Positions 27,240 through 38,698 of a stretch of 64,000 nucleotides of DNA are shown piece by piece. Within the stretch, counting starts at the first letter, position 1, and the number at the start of each line of letters is the position of its first letter. The notes below the pieces were generated by a model. It saw only the letters and a list, made by a program, of their open reading frames with translations. It searched no databases and was not told the origin of the DNA. A program made the position numbers and the translations under genes. Location: positions 41,887,669-41,951,668 of the forward strand of contig NC_092462.1 of the NCBI RefSeq assembly GCF_047495875.1, read 5' to 3'. The DNA comes from Pithys albifrons albifrons. Taxonomy: Eukaryota; Chordata; Aves; Passeriformes; Thamnophilidae.

Positions 27240-28990
27240 TTATTGATGGCTCATTACATTCTAATAAAACCTCTATATAACCTGTCTGTCAAATGGAAAT
27301 GAAATACCAGAGAGAAGATGCCAGAATGCCTACTTGAGATCCTTTTAAAAATATTAAAAAAAGAAGAAAAAAAGGTACTAGATCTTCTAGTACCATCTAA
27401 CCCACAGGTCATGCTGAACACTGCCTCTTGAACAATGTTTTTGCTTTATTTCTTCATTTTACCTTGTTTTTACTAATAAGCACCAGCCTTCTTACAAGCA
27501 TCAACTTGAATATTCAAATTAGTTTTTAAAGAATGCTATGTTTATAGATATATTAATCAGTTATTTTAAAAGACAGCAATTCTGCGGTCAGTGCTTTGGG
27601 GATATACTTGCCATCCAGTTACATGGACACAGAATTTATGTTGTAGTCATGATCATGTCTCTAACCTGAAACATTGCTTTGCCTCACTGAAGGGGGAAGG
27701 CAGGTCTCCTGATAAATGTACTGGAGGAGAATGTGCTTTGCTCTTTGCCATACTGCTGTCTGCCTTCATGACCTTGCAGCAGATTCACAATTTCTGTAAA
27801 GTTATGGTGACTGAAAAAATTACCATCCCCTTCTTTCCTGCTCCTCTCAGTACTTACAGTCTTAAATAAGAAGTAAAACAGAACAGTTTTAAGAAGCAGC
27901 TATGTTGGATGCCCATTACTCCACAGCAACTACTCAGAACCTGAAACACACATCTAAAAGAGCATCTTCTGTTTTAACAGAGGGAGGTAATCCCTGGCAC
28001 AAAGCCACATCTGACACCTGTATGTGGCAAATACATCTGTTACTGTAGCTAAAGCCTACAGGGGAAGGAACAAGAGGCCATGGGCAAATGATTTCTCTCT
28101 TTGGATGTGGACATATGACTTGATGCAGCAGTATGTGCAGAATCCTCCAGCCAGGTCTGAGCCAGAGTCACAGGCACTGTGTGTTTGTATGACCACAGTG
28201 TTGTAGCTAACCTAATTAGCTCCATGTCCAACCTAATTAGCATCAACTACCACAGGGTTAAGTACTTCGGGTGCAACAGCACTCATACACAAGTCTACAG
28301 CTGCTGCCTCCTATTCCACCAGTAACTCAATGAATATGTGCTAAGTCCTGTGCGCTGTTGCATGGTCAAGAGGTGCCCTTTGTCATGTTCATGTTGTTTT
28401 GGGGTTTTTTAAATAGCTAACACAGTTTAATTTTACTGCTTCCAAGGCAATGTGCAGCTTCACTCACTGCTGTTTTTCTACAGTTTCTATTTAACTGAAT
28501 AGGAAAAAAATACTCAGCACACCAAGATACTAGGATTAAATGCATTTAGGATATGCTTCCACATGTGTCTAAAAAGAACCTGCACAGTGAAAACAGCGAG
28601 GCAAAAAGAAATCCCTAAGTCTCTATGCTCAGCTGCTCGTGTAAGTGCTGACTCTCTGCTCTTATGTCTCTGGGGCACTAATTTACAATTCTATAAGATG
28701 TTCCTGTAAACTGCTTAGTAGCAATGCTATCTCCATTTGCACAAGCATGAACGATGTTCCAAGGTGTGAAGCAAGAGAAAATAAACCTCTGGTATTTACA
28801 TATGAGCTTAGGGAAATACATCTCCTTCAGGGCATAGCTTTGGGAATTTTTGTTTAAAAAATATTCTGTGGCAGTTTAATCCCTTTTAGCTTCTCAAATA
28901 AACTGATACAGTATGCCTGTTTCAAGCTAACACATGGACACATTAATTGTAGTAATGAAATCTAAAATTCCTATAAGCAATCGAACCAGA
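27240..28990. other. Intergenic DNA, nothing recognised
   Basis: AT-rich, with only short chance frames. No repeat family was recognised with confidence. Confidence 0.4.
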
Positions 28991-28999
28991 CACTATCAG

Positions 29000-30300
29000 C
29001 TGGCAGTTTATCGTATGTGTCATTGTAGAGGGAACCTTGAGAGATGTGAAGGATGCAGAAATTGCTCCAGGAAGGGTATTCCATATGTTGAGGGTGACCA
29101 AAAGGACCTCATTAACACATCTACCAGAAAAGCAGATGGAGCAGATAAGGAGACTAAGAGAGAAAAGGACAGAGAATGACATGAAAAGGCAAAGTTGTGA
29201 AGTGCCGTGGTGCAACTGAGGACACAGCTGAGCTGACTGAGCACCCAGCTGCTGCTGAGCAGGTGGGCTTCACGGGCTCCGACACAACAGCCAGGCAAGC
29301 CCTTGGAAAAAGATGTGAACACTTCTGTACTGGGTTAGCTCCCACACCTGGCTCACTTGGGTGAGATAAACACTAGTGTTGGCACAAGGGAAAGGCCAGG
29401 AACCAACCCATGACGAGGGGTGCGGAAAGAGGCACAGCACCACCCTTTCGGCAGCAGCTGCCTATTAGCTTGGCTTAGCTCTATCATCAAAATCAGGTCA
29501 CAGCTTAACACCTACCAACAGCGCAACATGAACCAGCATAAAGCCATTGCTGCTCTGCAACTCTGCGTCTCTCACCACTTGTCTCTGCCCCAGACCAGCT
29601 GTCTGATAGACTCAATTGGAGAAATAAGCTGGTTGAAAAATGCTCCTCTCCTCCCTCCCCCATCCTATTTTTCAGCCAAATCAGGTTCCTAATCTGGCTT
29701 ACCACACAGCTGAACAAAACAACTGTGCCAGCAAACCAGCGGGCACATCAAAGAGACAGGCGCGGATGGCTAGGAGCAAAAACTCTTAGGCCAGTACAGC
29801 TGCCAAAAAAAATTGTCAGACTGCACTCTCAGAGGGCTAGAGGGCTTGCAGAGACAGGGAAATCTATGGAGATACACTAAAGAGGTAAGTACAAAAAGGA
29901 ACCACAGAAATAGGCCAGTAACATAAGTGCAAGAATAGTGTTTCAAGGGACCTTTTTGACATGTCAGGTCAGGCATAGGGAAAAAAGCTGTCATAAGCAG
30001 GATGTGAGATAACAAAAGCCTAAAAAAGCATATCTGTGATGTGGACAGAGATAAGGCTTTAGAGAAGAAAAGGAAATAAAATTCATATACATCAAGATAA
30101 ACAGGTGAAAAAAAGAGTGGAGTCAAAGATGGCTCCCATGACTCCTACAGGTCTGATAGACAGAGAATAATTGTGTGTCTTCCAGGTAGGATTGCAAAAT
30201 CTCTACACAGGAAAAAACAGGGGTCCTTGTGTGGGGACTGCAGATGGTGTTTCAAGTCAGGAAGTTCTCTGAAACACTATATGACATTTCCTCTACAGGT
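29000..30300. repeat. Possible old dispersed repeat, family not identified
   Basis: Two stretches have wording I associate with an ancient dispersed amniote repeat. They are 'gggtattccatatgttgaggg' followed by an 'agcagatggagcagataaggagactaagag' block (29,070-29,165), and 'gtggagtcaaagatggctccc' (about 30,117-30,137). The part between (29,220-29,780) is more GC-rich than its surroundings and unexplained. I cannot name the family, and the assignment rests on memory of similar wording. Confidence 0.25.
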
Positions 30301-30309
30301 GGAAGCCTT

Positions 30310-33300
30310 TAATCCTGAATGCTTTCCTATGCAGTTTTTTCAAATGAGCTTAAAAGCCAACATACTTGCACTTGTTCATAATGGTAGAAGTGGCTGAGAT
30401 CAACAGCATTGGCACAGAGGACAGGGGTCAAAAATTTTTCAGATGTTTTGTAAACCTTCCTGTAAGAATCCAGAACAGGCCAAAGTCACTCCTCTTAGCC
30501 TTTACCTTTGTGGGGGAAGAAGGGGTATTCAGATTCAGAAGCCTTGACTATCCCTCCACTGTAATTTTGCTACTGCCAAAATCTAGAACTACAGCTAGGA
30601 GTGTTTAAGAGCTGATTTTGATGACAAATTACTACATCAGGATGGAAAATGAGTCCACATTTGTCTATTTCAGTAATGGAATGAAAAAGTAAGACACTCA
30701 ATTTTTGGAGTTATATTCAACTTCTGGAGATATTTCCATGCAATCTTGTCTCCTTCAGTGCCATCCAGTGGAATTAATGTGAAATACCACTTTTATGCAC
30801 AGGGATGGTATACAAAAACACAACAGCACACAAAACAGCTCTATATTTTCAGGAGGTGCTGTTCATACCAGGCATATTGCAGGTTGTCAAGATATTGGTA
30901 TAACAGTAAGGAAAAACAGAACCATGATTTCCAATAGCTATAATTCAAAATGGATCTGACATTGATGCTTGATAGTTTCAGGAAAGCTCCTTATATAATT
31001 TCTAAAATAATTATTTGTGTCTGCAAAATATGTAGGACATACAAAATTCACACTAGTACAGCACAGTATAAAGATTTAACAGCATACATTTTGTAAAGCA
31101 CCTATGTGCAATTCAAGCCAATAAAATATTAGTTGTAATTTTGCTTCTCCTCCAAGGCACAAACAGCTTGACTGAAGGAGCAGGGATATCTAGATTTATA
31201 GGTGCTTACATTACTAATAATACAAGTATTTTAAAAACATATTCACACATATCTATATTGCATTACATATGTGTGTGTATGCAGACATGCATACGTGCTG
31301 TATACATACATATGCACACCCGCAAATAAAATGTAGGTATCATAAAGCCTCACAACAGGTTCTTTTTTCATATAAAACCTCCTTGCCCTTTTAGTACTTT
31401 TCTGAATCCTCTAGAATTACAATGAACTCATGTCAATATTTGCATTAAGATTCCTAAGGCCATTTTCTTGCTTTTTCCAACTCCAGGATAGAGCCATTTG
31501 CTAAAGGCCTAGGGCTTCCTACGTAAAAACCCTTTACAGGTGGATGGCAAGATGAATTTCTGCAAACAAATGGATTTCTACCTCTTTTGTTCCTTTACAG
31601 CATGCAGAAAAGACAAGAAAATATATTTTACTATATTAAAAAGTCAGAATACTTTCTTGGTCTTACATACCCTAGCAAATGCCTACTGCAATGGAAAAAA
31701 CCAAACCCACTGAAATGCTAATGTCTCTGTGCTTGTGAGTTTTAACTTTCCTTTCTCTAAATCTCTGTTCAAATCCCAATGGTTCTCCTGTCAATGCTCC
31801 ACCTCCCAGCATAGCTTGTCCCTTTCCTCAGAGTCAAGACTTGATTCTGTTTGATTTTGTCTGCTCTACCAATGTGCTCTCATTTTTCTGGTGTCCTCAC
31901 TGGCTATCCTCTCATGTCTCTTAGTCCTAGGCTTCTGGCATACAGTCCCCCACCGATCCCTCATCTATATTAACTTGTCCCCTTGCCTTGAACTCTTTCT
32001 CCTTTATTTCTCCTTGAGAATTTGATTTTCCTCCTCACCTAATCCCAGTATCCCCTCCCTATTGCTCTACTCTAATGTTAAGGTTTTCCATCCCCAGTAG
32101 TTTCAGTCTTGCCATATTCTCTATCTCCTTATTTCATGTTTCCTTCCCCTCAGTCAGGTCCTTGTTCCCTCGCCATTCCAATAAGACACTCTCAAGCATT
32201 TTGAAGAAGAGAAAACAGCAGCTTTTTGAGAGAACACGGGATAGTTACCATAGCCTCACTCTCAGTCCACAGATTCATCCTAGTCCACAGTGGCAAACAG
32301 AGGTCTGTTTAGGGCTCACAACTGGGGAACACTTGACTGCAATAGTTGCAAGGATGGTAAGGACACATGCTAAATCAGGAATGTGGAAAATTAATTTCTT
32401 CAAGGCTCATAAATTATGCTATGTGTAGTCAGAAGGCCATACACCCCCTCCCAATTTAGCCTTTTCTGACAAATTTCAAGTTTGCTCTAAAGCATAAAGG
32501 CATTTAAGAACTTCAAATATAAGATCTCCACAATAATTTACCCTAGACAAAGCCATTTTTTCTTAGATCATGTTTGGCAGCAGTAAAGTCATCCTAAACG
32601 TCCATCCTCAGCATGGAAAATTTCACACAAGTGGTATGTTGGCTAAAACATAGTTTAGTAAGCAAAATCTAGCAAGTGATATGCTGCCTTTAGCTGTGGT
32701 TAAAGTTTAACAAAATCATTTAAAGGACAACAACTGACAACCCTATTGTGGGCATTGTTATATATTTAAAGTGTAACATAAGTGGAAAATAGTATTTAAG
32801 ACCATTTATGTGTAAAGGAAAATTATTATGGATTTACCTATTAATTGTTACCTTTAGTTTTATACTCTGTAATTACTCAATAAATTTTCCTCAGATGAGC
32901 AATCTCAGAAGAGTGGATGATTTCATAATCCAGACCTGCTTATGGTAGCATAACAACAGTTGCATAACAGTGGTGAAACGAAAATAAGATTAACACTAAC
33001 CTCCCTTCCATTGACAAGCTCATATAGTAATTAATGCTCTTCTAGCAAGTAGTTTATTTTATTCCAAGGGCTAGTTTCTTGAACAGTAATGGCTGGCTAC
33101 CTTGGCACATGCAGACATGTCTCCCTGGCAGTGCTGTCCCTTGCCTGGCTGGGAGAGCTTCAATGAATGGCTCCAGCAGAACACATAACATTATCTTGGG
33201 AAACAGCAACACGACACTTCCCCATCCTTCTTCCAGATGCATTTCTAGTGAATTTGAGCCAGAGCTCTCCAGTGTTTGCTTATGACTTATAGTAGAGACC

Positions 33301-36300
33301 AACCTACAGATGGTTCTCAGGCGATTTACTGTGCCAGGCCAGTAAAATCCCACTGTTACAGCCTTTCTGTGGTGATAACTTTGAGCTCTCTTTGCACTGT
33401 TATGATGTTAAGGGCACACTTCTCATATTAAGCTGAATAAAGGATGTCACTATATATTAACCTTAATTGCATAGAATATAATTGAACTCAATGGGAGCTA
33501 CTGCCCTCTGTGTTTCAGAGGGACTTGACTTTGAAGAAATAATAATTCACTGGTTTATAAAGGCAGAAATAAACTTATTATACAGGAAGTGCAGGTGCAA
33601 TACTATGATTATAGACACTGGTGTGATTCACCTTGAGATTTTAGTTATATCTTGCCAAAAGCAGCTATTATCAAGCCCCAAATGACTCAAACAACACCAT
33701 CATTGATATGACACATTTAGAAGTTCCTTCCCAGTGGGAACAAAACCATCTCTTTTCTTCCAATGTTGAAAATTAAATACACAGCATTAGCATCATCAGC
33801 AAGGTGTTTAACTTCAAAATTGCCTTTCCTAGTGAGAATGAAAACACTACTTGTTACATTTTTTTTTAATTAACAGCAGTGTTTTTTGTTACTTTTTTTT
33901 TTAAATTAACAGCAGTGTTTTCCTTTCATCTCTTTTCTAATGCACACACTTGCTTAATCAACCTGAGACACAGTATGTCTCTAGTGCTCCGAGACCATTG
34001 CAGGGATACACCTATGTTTGTCTGTGCTTGACATGCCATACTTCAGGGCTAGGATTTATCCTGTTTCCAGATGCTTCAAGCATACAATAATAAAGTAAAA
34101 AGAATGTGACTGGGGAAAAAAAAACAGATGGAGGAGAAAACAAAAGGTTCAATTTTTGTTTAAGTCATCTTTGTACCAACAACACTGATACATTAATGCA
34201 GCAGGAGTCTCAGAGAAAATTAACCCAAAATTAAAGCATAAAGTGCCAAAAAGGTACCAGACCATAGAATATGTTCCCTACAACCAAAAACTGTTGAGAG
34301 CTGTTCCAGATGTGTTCAGGACTGTCCTCTGACTTTTCTCCAGCTGTCACCTATATTTGTGTTCACATATATGGTCAGTGGGCAAAGAGGTCACACAGCT
34401 CTCAGTTCATTTGTCCTCTAAAACTGGGCAAGAAAAAGTTGATTTAATCAGTCCTTGAGCCACTCTATGACCAGATAATGTACTGAGCTCTGTAGCTGTG
34501 CTGGGTCTCCAGCACTCCCTAGAACAACGTTCATGTAGGAGCCTGGGACTCACAGGTAAGACCGTATAATCTTAAGCCCATCCGGTGACCAGAAGCAAAC
34601 ACAAAGCTATGTGGTGTGGAGTTCTTTCTCTGATGTTTGGTTGTCATTAACCCAGCAGCACCAGACTTCTGGGGATCCCCCTGAATGTATGGAATGCCCT
34701 TATTACCCTCTGGAGTCTAACCCTCCCCAGCTCCCACTCTTAACTGGTATATGAGAAGCTCAACATGGACTAGTCCTTAGCCACTCCATTTGGTAACTCA
34801 GATGCTTGTGGAGGACGTCAGGGCATTCTTGTCTGTGCTGTTTGCTCTGCTACTTCTGCAAGAGTACAGAAAATCCTGCTGCAGCTGCTCAGGCTTTGTT
34901 GCATTCCTGCTGCCTCTGAGGGTCAGATCTCAAGCCTGGACCAAGTCCCAGCCAGCTTCATTAGAAAGCAAACAGATTCATTGAAGAGTATGAACAAACA
35001 GGCTGGCAGCACGGACAATCTTGGCTGAAGTGCAGACTCCAACCTACGTTTGCAGGGATTCCATTCACCCCTCCATTCTAGGGTCTGCATGGACCATGAA
35101 GTCAAGGACTGTGATATCACAGACTCAGAGGTCTAGGAGACAGGCCCATCTCTCCTCTAAGCAGAAAACCTAATGTGATAGATCACATCCTTCATATATT
35201 TGAGCCTACATTACCAGATAACCACATGCAAGACTGATACAACTAATGCTTGGAAACACATGCAGTGATTCACAGTGCTGTTTCTAAACCTTCTGACATT
35301 GTTTCTTAACAAACCCATTGCTCCAAGACACCCACACCAGAGAGGGTACAAACTTTCTGCCCTTTTCTTCCTCTACATGCAAATATAAAACAATAGTGAT
35401 CCTGCCAGCCTCATCCCACTCATTACTGTTCTCTTGCTCTATGTCACTGAACTATTCTTGCCAACGCACAAGATAACACTGTGTGGGCTAACCAGGTAAG
35501 TGAAGGAAAAGCACTTCCACTCTAACGGACTATATTTTTCTGACTTAGTTTCCTTAATCACTTAGGTTTTGCTCCATAGAGGTACTCTAAGTTAAACCAC
35601 TATGTATCAATTTCCAGAAAATAAGGCATTTAAGTCACTTAAAGAGAAACACTCCTTCCTTAAATGCAACCTATTTTGTAGTTCACTTCATAATGACATG
35701 TAGGTGTTAAAAATTGAAAACTTGAGTAAACCCAGACTTTTAATTCAGACAGAAAAATCAATACATTTCTCCAGGGACAGCCCTTTAGAAATCGAAATTC
35801 ATTCCTCTGTTGCATTGATTCAGTATGCACCATCTTGGCAGACCAAAGCTTGTGATATATTCACAGTGTGCCTATTGCTTTTTCATGCAGAATTCTCCAA
35901 ACTGTTTTGAATTAAATTCTGGGGTAATCTTTTGCAAACTAAATACAGCCTACAGAGCTGCAAGAGCAATTAGATGAACCTTTTGTAGCCAGCTGTTCTC
36001 ATTTAATGCTTCCTCCAAAATACTGCAACAACCCGTGTCCTTACCATCACATTCCTGTCACACGCCCATGATGCAAAATGTGGAATATGTCAAGATTATT
36101 TTAAGTCAGGATGTTCTTTGATGCAAGCCTAATCAACAGGTAAGGAGACCTCATCAGTGGAACAGGGAGCAGCTAGCATCTCTTAGACATGGACATCCGG
36201 AAACTAACAAGCTTAAAGGATACAGTAAATCAAGATGTTGAAGTATGTCTAAGTATACATTGTTAACTAGGCAAAATACTCAAGGTTCATGTACCGTATA
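30310..36300. other. Intergenic DNA, no gene recognised
   Basis: AT-rich sequence with chance frames only. A TG/CA-rich microsatellite-like patch lies at 31,262-31,320. A small tandem duplication lies at 33,852-33,921. Nothing else is explained. Confidence 0.4.
33852..33921. repeat. Two-copy ~35-bp tandem duplication
   Basis: Two adjacent copies of a unit of the form tgttac, T-run, aattaacagcagtgtttt sit at 33,852-33,885 and 33,887-33,921. They differ in T-run length and one added base. This is consistent with a local slippage duplication. Confidence 0.85.
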
Positions 36301-36310
36301 GCTGAACTGT

Positions 36311-36352
36311 CATAGAATTACAGAATACGCTGACTTGGAAGGGACCCAAAAG
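36311..36352 (-). mobile_element. CR1 fragment, left part (split by an insertion)
   Basis: 'catagaattacagaatacgc', then 'ttggaagggacccaaaag', is the reverse complement of a CR1 3' terminus. The CR1 sequence resumes at 36,705 after an inserted LTR-like block. The two parts join into a continuous CR1 reading when the block and one duplicate are removed. Confidence 0.8.
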
Positions 36353-36704
36353 TAGGAATCTGAAATCCAGCTTACAGCAAAAAGAGCTAGAAATCTTAAA
36401 CAGCAAGCCTTAGTCAACAAGGGCTGAGAGAAATTCCATCGCCAAGAACAGAGGAGGCTTGGTAATGCTCAACTTGAAGATAAGCTGTCTCCTGCCTTAA
36501 CATAAGAAAAGAGTTTAGAATGAATGTTATCAGATTGTGTTGTAATCCCCTGCTGTCTTCCCTCCATAAATTCCTGAAATTACCATAACCCTTCCTACCT
36601 ATTAGCATGTGTCTCCCTGAAACCTTAAAAAGTGGTCAAGGGTTCAATAAAGTATTTCAGTTTTGTTCCCCATACTGGGATCGTGTATTTTTTTGACCTT
36701 CACA
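36353..36704 (+). mobile_element. Solo-LTR-like insertion inside CR1
   Basis: A block of about 350 bp interrupts a CR1 copy and is flanked by the direct repeat acccaaaag (36,344-36,352 and 36,704-36,712). It carries an AATAAA at 36,646-36,651 preceded by a 'ccttaaaaag' TATA-like run, and it ends in CA. These fit a solo LTR of an endogenous retrovirus with the R/U5 part at the right. There is no viral coding sequence. The left end reads TA rather than the usual TG, so the exact boundary or class is uncertain. A 9-bp duplication is longer than usual for avian ERVs and may be partly chance. Confidence 0.6.
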
Positions 36705-37000
36705 CCCAAAAGGATCACTGAGTCCAACTCAGCCCTACAGAGACCATCCCCGAGAGTCACACCATGTACCTATTATCCAAATGATTCTTGAGCTCTGGCA
36801 GGCTTGGTGCCTTTGTTGAGGTCTCTCTGCAGGGCCTCCATACCTTTCAGGGAGTCAACAGCTCCTTCCAGTTTTGTGTCATCTGCAAACTTGGTTAGTA
36901 TCCCTTCCAAGGGATACTAAGTCTTGCATCCAAGCAATTCATGAAGATGTGGAAGAGAACAGAACCTAAGATGGAGCCCTGCAGAACCCCACTATAGTAT
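36705..37000 (-). mobile_element. CR1 fragment, right part
   Basis: This continues the CR1 copy in reverse orientation: 'gatcactgagtccaactc', 'gagctctggcaggcttggtgc', 'ggtctctctgcagggcctcc' and 'gtgtcatctgcaaacttggttag'. There is an internal deletion after 'ggtgcc'. A perfect 9-bp-arm hairpin (gtatccctt cc aagggatac) lies at 36,899-36,918. Confidence 0.85.
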
Positions 37001-37014
37001 AATATTAAAAATCA

Positions 37015-37306
37015 TGCCTACAGAACAAAACACTTCTGCCCAGGCAAAGACCCTTCTCCTGAGCATGCATAGAATTTAGCTGGGGTTCCATAACTTATAT
37101 GGAAATTACTAACCAATCATAATAGAGAGGTTGTGCTTGGAAAGTTACTAACTCTGAGCTTCTGTGTATAAATAACGGCTCAGGAATTATGGAGGGGTGT
37201 GCCTGATTTGTGGAATACCACCAAGCACACAGGCTTAAGCAACTCTGAAATAAATTACCAAGTCTCTCGAGTGTGCAATTTTTGGCTTGTTGCACACCAG
37301 GTAACA
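37015..37306 (+). mobile_element. Candidate second solo LTR
   Basis: The block starts with TG and ends with CA. It has a TATA box (tataaata, 37,167-37,174) and an AATAAA at 37,249-37,254 about 80 bp further on, followed by a T/GC-rich tail. This layout is typical of an LTR's U3-R-U5. No viral genes are present. No convincing target duplication was found, so the boundaries are guesses. Confidence 0.4.
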
Positions 37307-37387
37307 AATATGATTTTGTGGACAACACCGAGGAGGAAAGGGGAAAAGGACCTTGTGGTTCCTTTTCCTTTCGCCAGCAAGAAAGGA

Positions 37388-38038
37388 CCTGGGGCTGCTG
37401 GCCAACAGCTGGTCGAACATGAGCCATCAGTGTGCCAAGAGGGCTAGGAAGGACAATGGCATCCAATGGCACATATCAGGAATAGTGTGGCCAGCAGGAC
37501 TAGGGCAGGAGTCAGCCTCCTGTACTCAGCACTGTTGAGGCTACACCTCAAGTACTGTATCTGGTTTGGGGCTTCTCAATTCAGGAAGGACACTGAGGTG
37601 CTGGAGTCTCTGGAGAAGGGTAATGGAGCTTGTGATGGGTCTAAAGATTAAGTCCTATGAGCAGTGGCTGAGGGAGCTGGGGTTGTTTAGCCCAGAGAGA
37701 AGGAGGCTCAGGGGTGACCTTATGGCTCTCCACATTTAAGGACACTGTAGCCAGGTGGGGGTCGGCCTCTTCTCCAGGACAACTAGCGACAGGAAAGAGG
37801 AAATAGCTTCAAGCTGCACCAGGGGAGGGTCAGATTGGACACCAGGAGGAATTTCTTCACAGAAAGAGTGATTAGACAGTGGAATGGGCTGCCCAGGGAG
37901 GTGGTGGTGTCACTGTCCCTGGAAGTGTTTAAAACTGCAAGTGGCACTTGGTGCCATGGTCTAGATGACAAGGTGGTGTTCAGTCATAGGTTGGCCTCGA
38001 TAATCTCAGAGGTCTTTTCTAACCTAAATGATTCTGAG
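37388..38038 (+). mobile_element. CR1 LINE 3' fragment upstream of CDKN2AIP
   Basis: Plus-strand CR1 with 'ctggtcgaacatgagccatcagtgtgcc', 'ggcatccaatggcac', 'gagaaggaggctcaggggtgacc', 'tggacaccaggaggaatttcttcac', 'gggctgcccagggaggtggtgg' and the terminal 'ggcctcgataatctcagaggtcttttctaacct'. It lies about 430 bp upstream of the CDKN2AIP start codon, in the same orientation. No intact frame remains. Confidence 0.92.
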
Positions 38039-38179
38039 GTAAAAACACCACTTAATCCCCATGAACTCCGACCTCTGCAAGCCTGGACAAATGAAGCCGT
38101 AAAGCAGGCCTTTAGTTCAGGCTTTCACCAGGCAGGATACAGGAAGAGCACCGGTGCCCAGAGCAGCTCCTTCCCCGCT

Positions 38180-38356
38180 CCGTGCCCACACAGCCCCTCC
38201 CCGTGCCCACACAGCACCCCCCGTGCCCACACAGCCCCTCCCCGCCCCGTGCCTACACAGCCCCTTCCCGTGCCCACACAGCCCCTCCCCATGCCCACAC
38301 ATACCCCCCCGTGCCCACACAGACCCCTTCCCGTGCCCCCACAGCCCCTCCCCGTG
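38180..38356 (+). repeat. GC-rich minisatellite, ~20-25 bp unit, about 8 copies
   Basis: Eight imperfect tandem units of the form cgtgcccacacagcccctcc, varying from about 20 to 25 bp. The units differ by single substitutions and C-run length. The array ends about 110 bp before the CDKN2AIP start codon, inside the CpG-rich promoter region. It produces long proline/histidine-rich open frames on both strands, which are artefacts. Confidence 0.95.
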
Positions 38357-38468
38357 GCGCCCCGAGGCCTCAGAGGGCACCCAGCCTGCCCGCCCCGTGC
38401 CCGCCCCGACGCCGGATGTGAGCTCAGACGCGGGCCGGAAGCGGTGGGGCGGGTGTTCCGCGGCGGCG
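38356..38468 (+). promoter_or_regulatory. CDKN2AIP CpG-island promoter
   Basis: GC-rich, CpG-dense, TATA-less sequence immediately 5' of the CDKN2AIP start codon. It shows an ETS-type core CCGGAAGC at 38,435-38,442 and a GC box ggggcggg at 38,446-38,453. This is typical of a housekeeping promoter. The transcription start itself cannot be read from the sequence. Confidence 0.65.
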
Positions 38469-38698
38469 ATGGCGGGCAAGGCGGCGGCGGCCTCGGCCGA
38501 GCCCCTGGGGCGGACGGCGGAGGAGGCGGCCTGGGCGGAGACGCTGCGCGGGGCCTGCGAGCCCGAGCACCACTGGCGGTACCGTCGGGAGTTTCTGCTG
38601 CGCAATGTGGCGGAGCCGCCGGCGGCGGGCAGCGCTCAGCTGCAGCGCCTGGTGTCCCTCTCCATGGTGTGGGCCAACCACGTCTTCCTGGGATGCCG
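38469..38698 (+). other. CDKN2AIP: CDKN2AIP coding exon 1
   Basis: Starts at ATG 38,469 (context gcgATGgcg) and ends before donor gtgagt at 38,699. It encodes residues 1-76 plus two bases of Arg77: an alanine-rich lead, then the first half of the XTBD domain. The intron is only 94 bp and GC-rich. The upstream frame is open but runs into the minisatellite and is not coding. Confidence 0.95.

Noticed and set aside
31262..31320. TG/CA/TA-rich patch considered as a microsatellite or Z-DNA tract
   Set aside because: The alternation is too interrupted to call a simple repeat with confidence.
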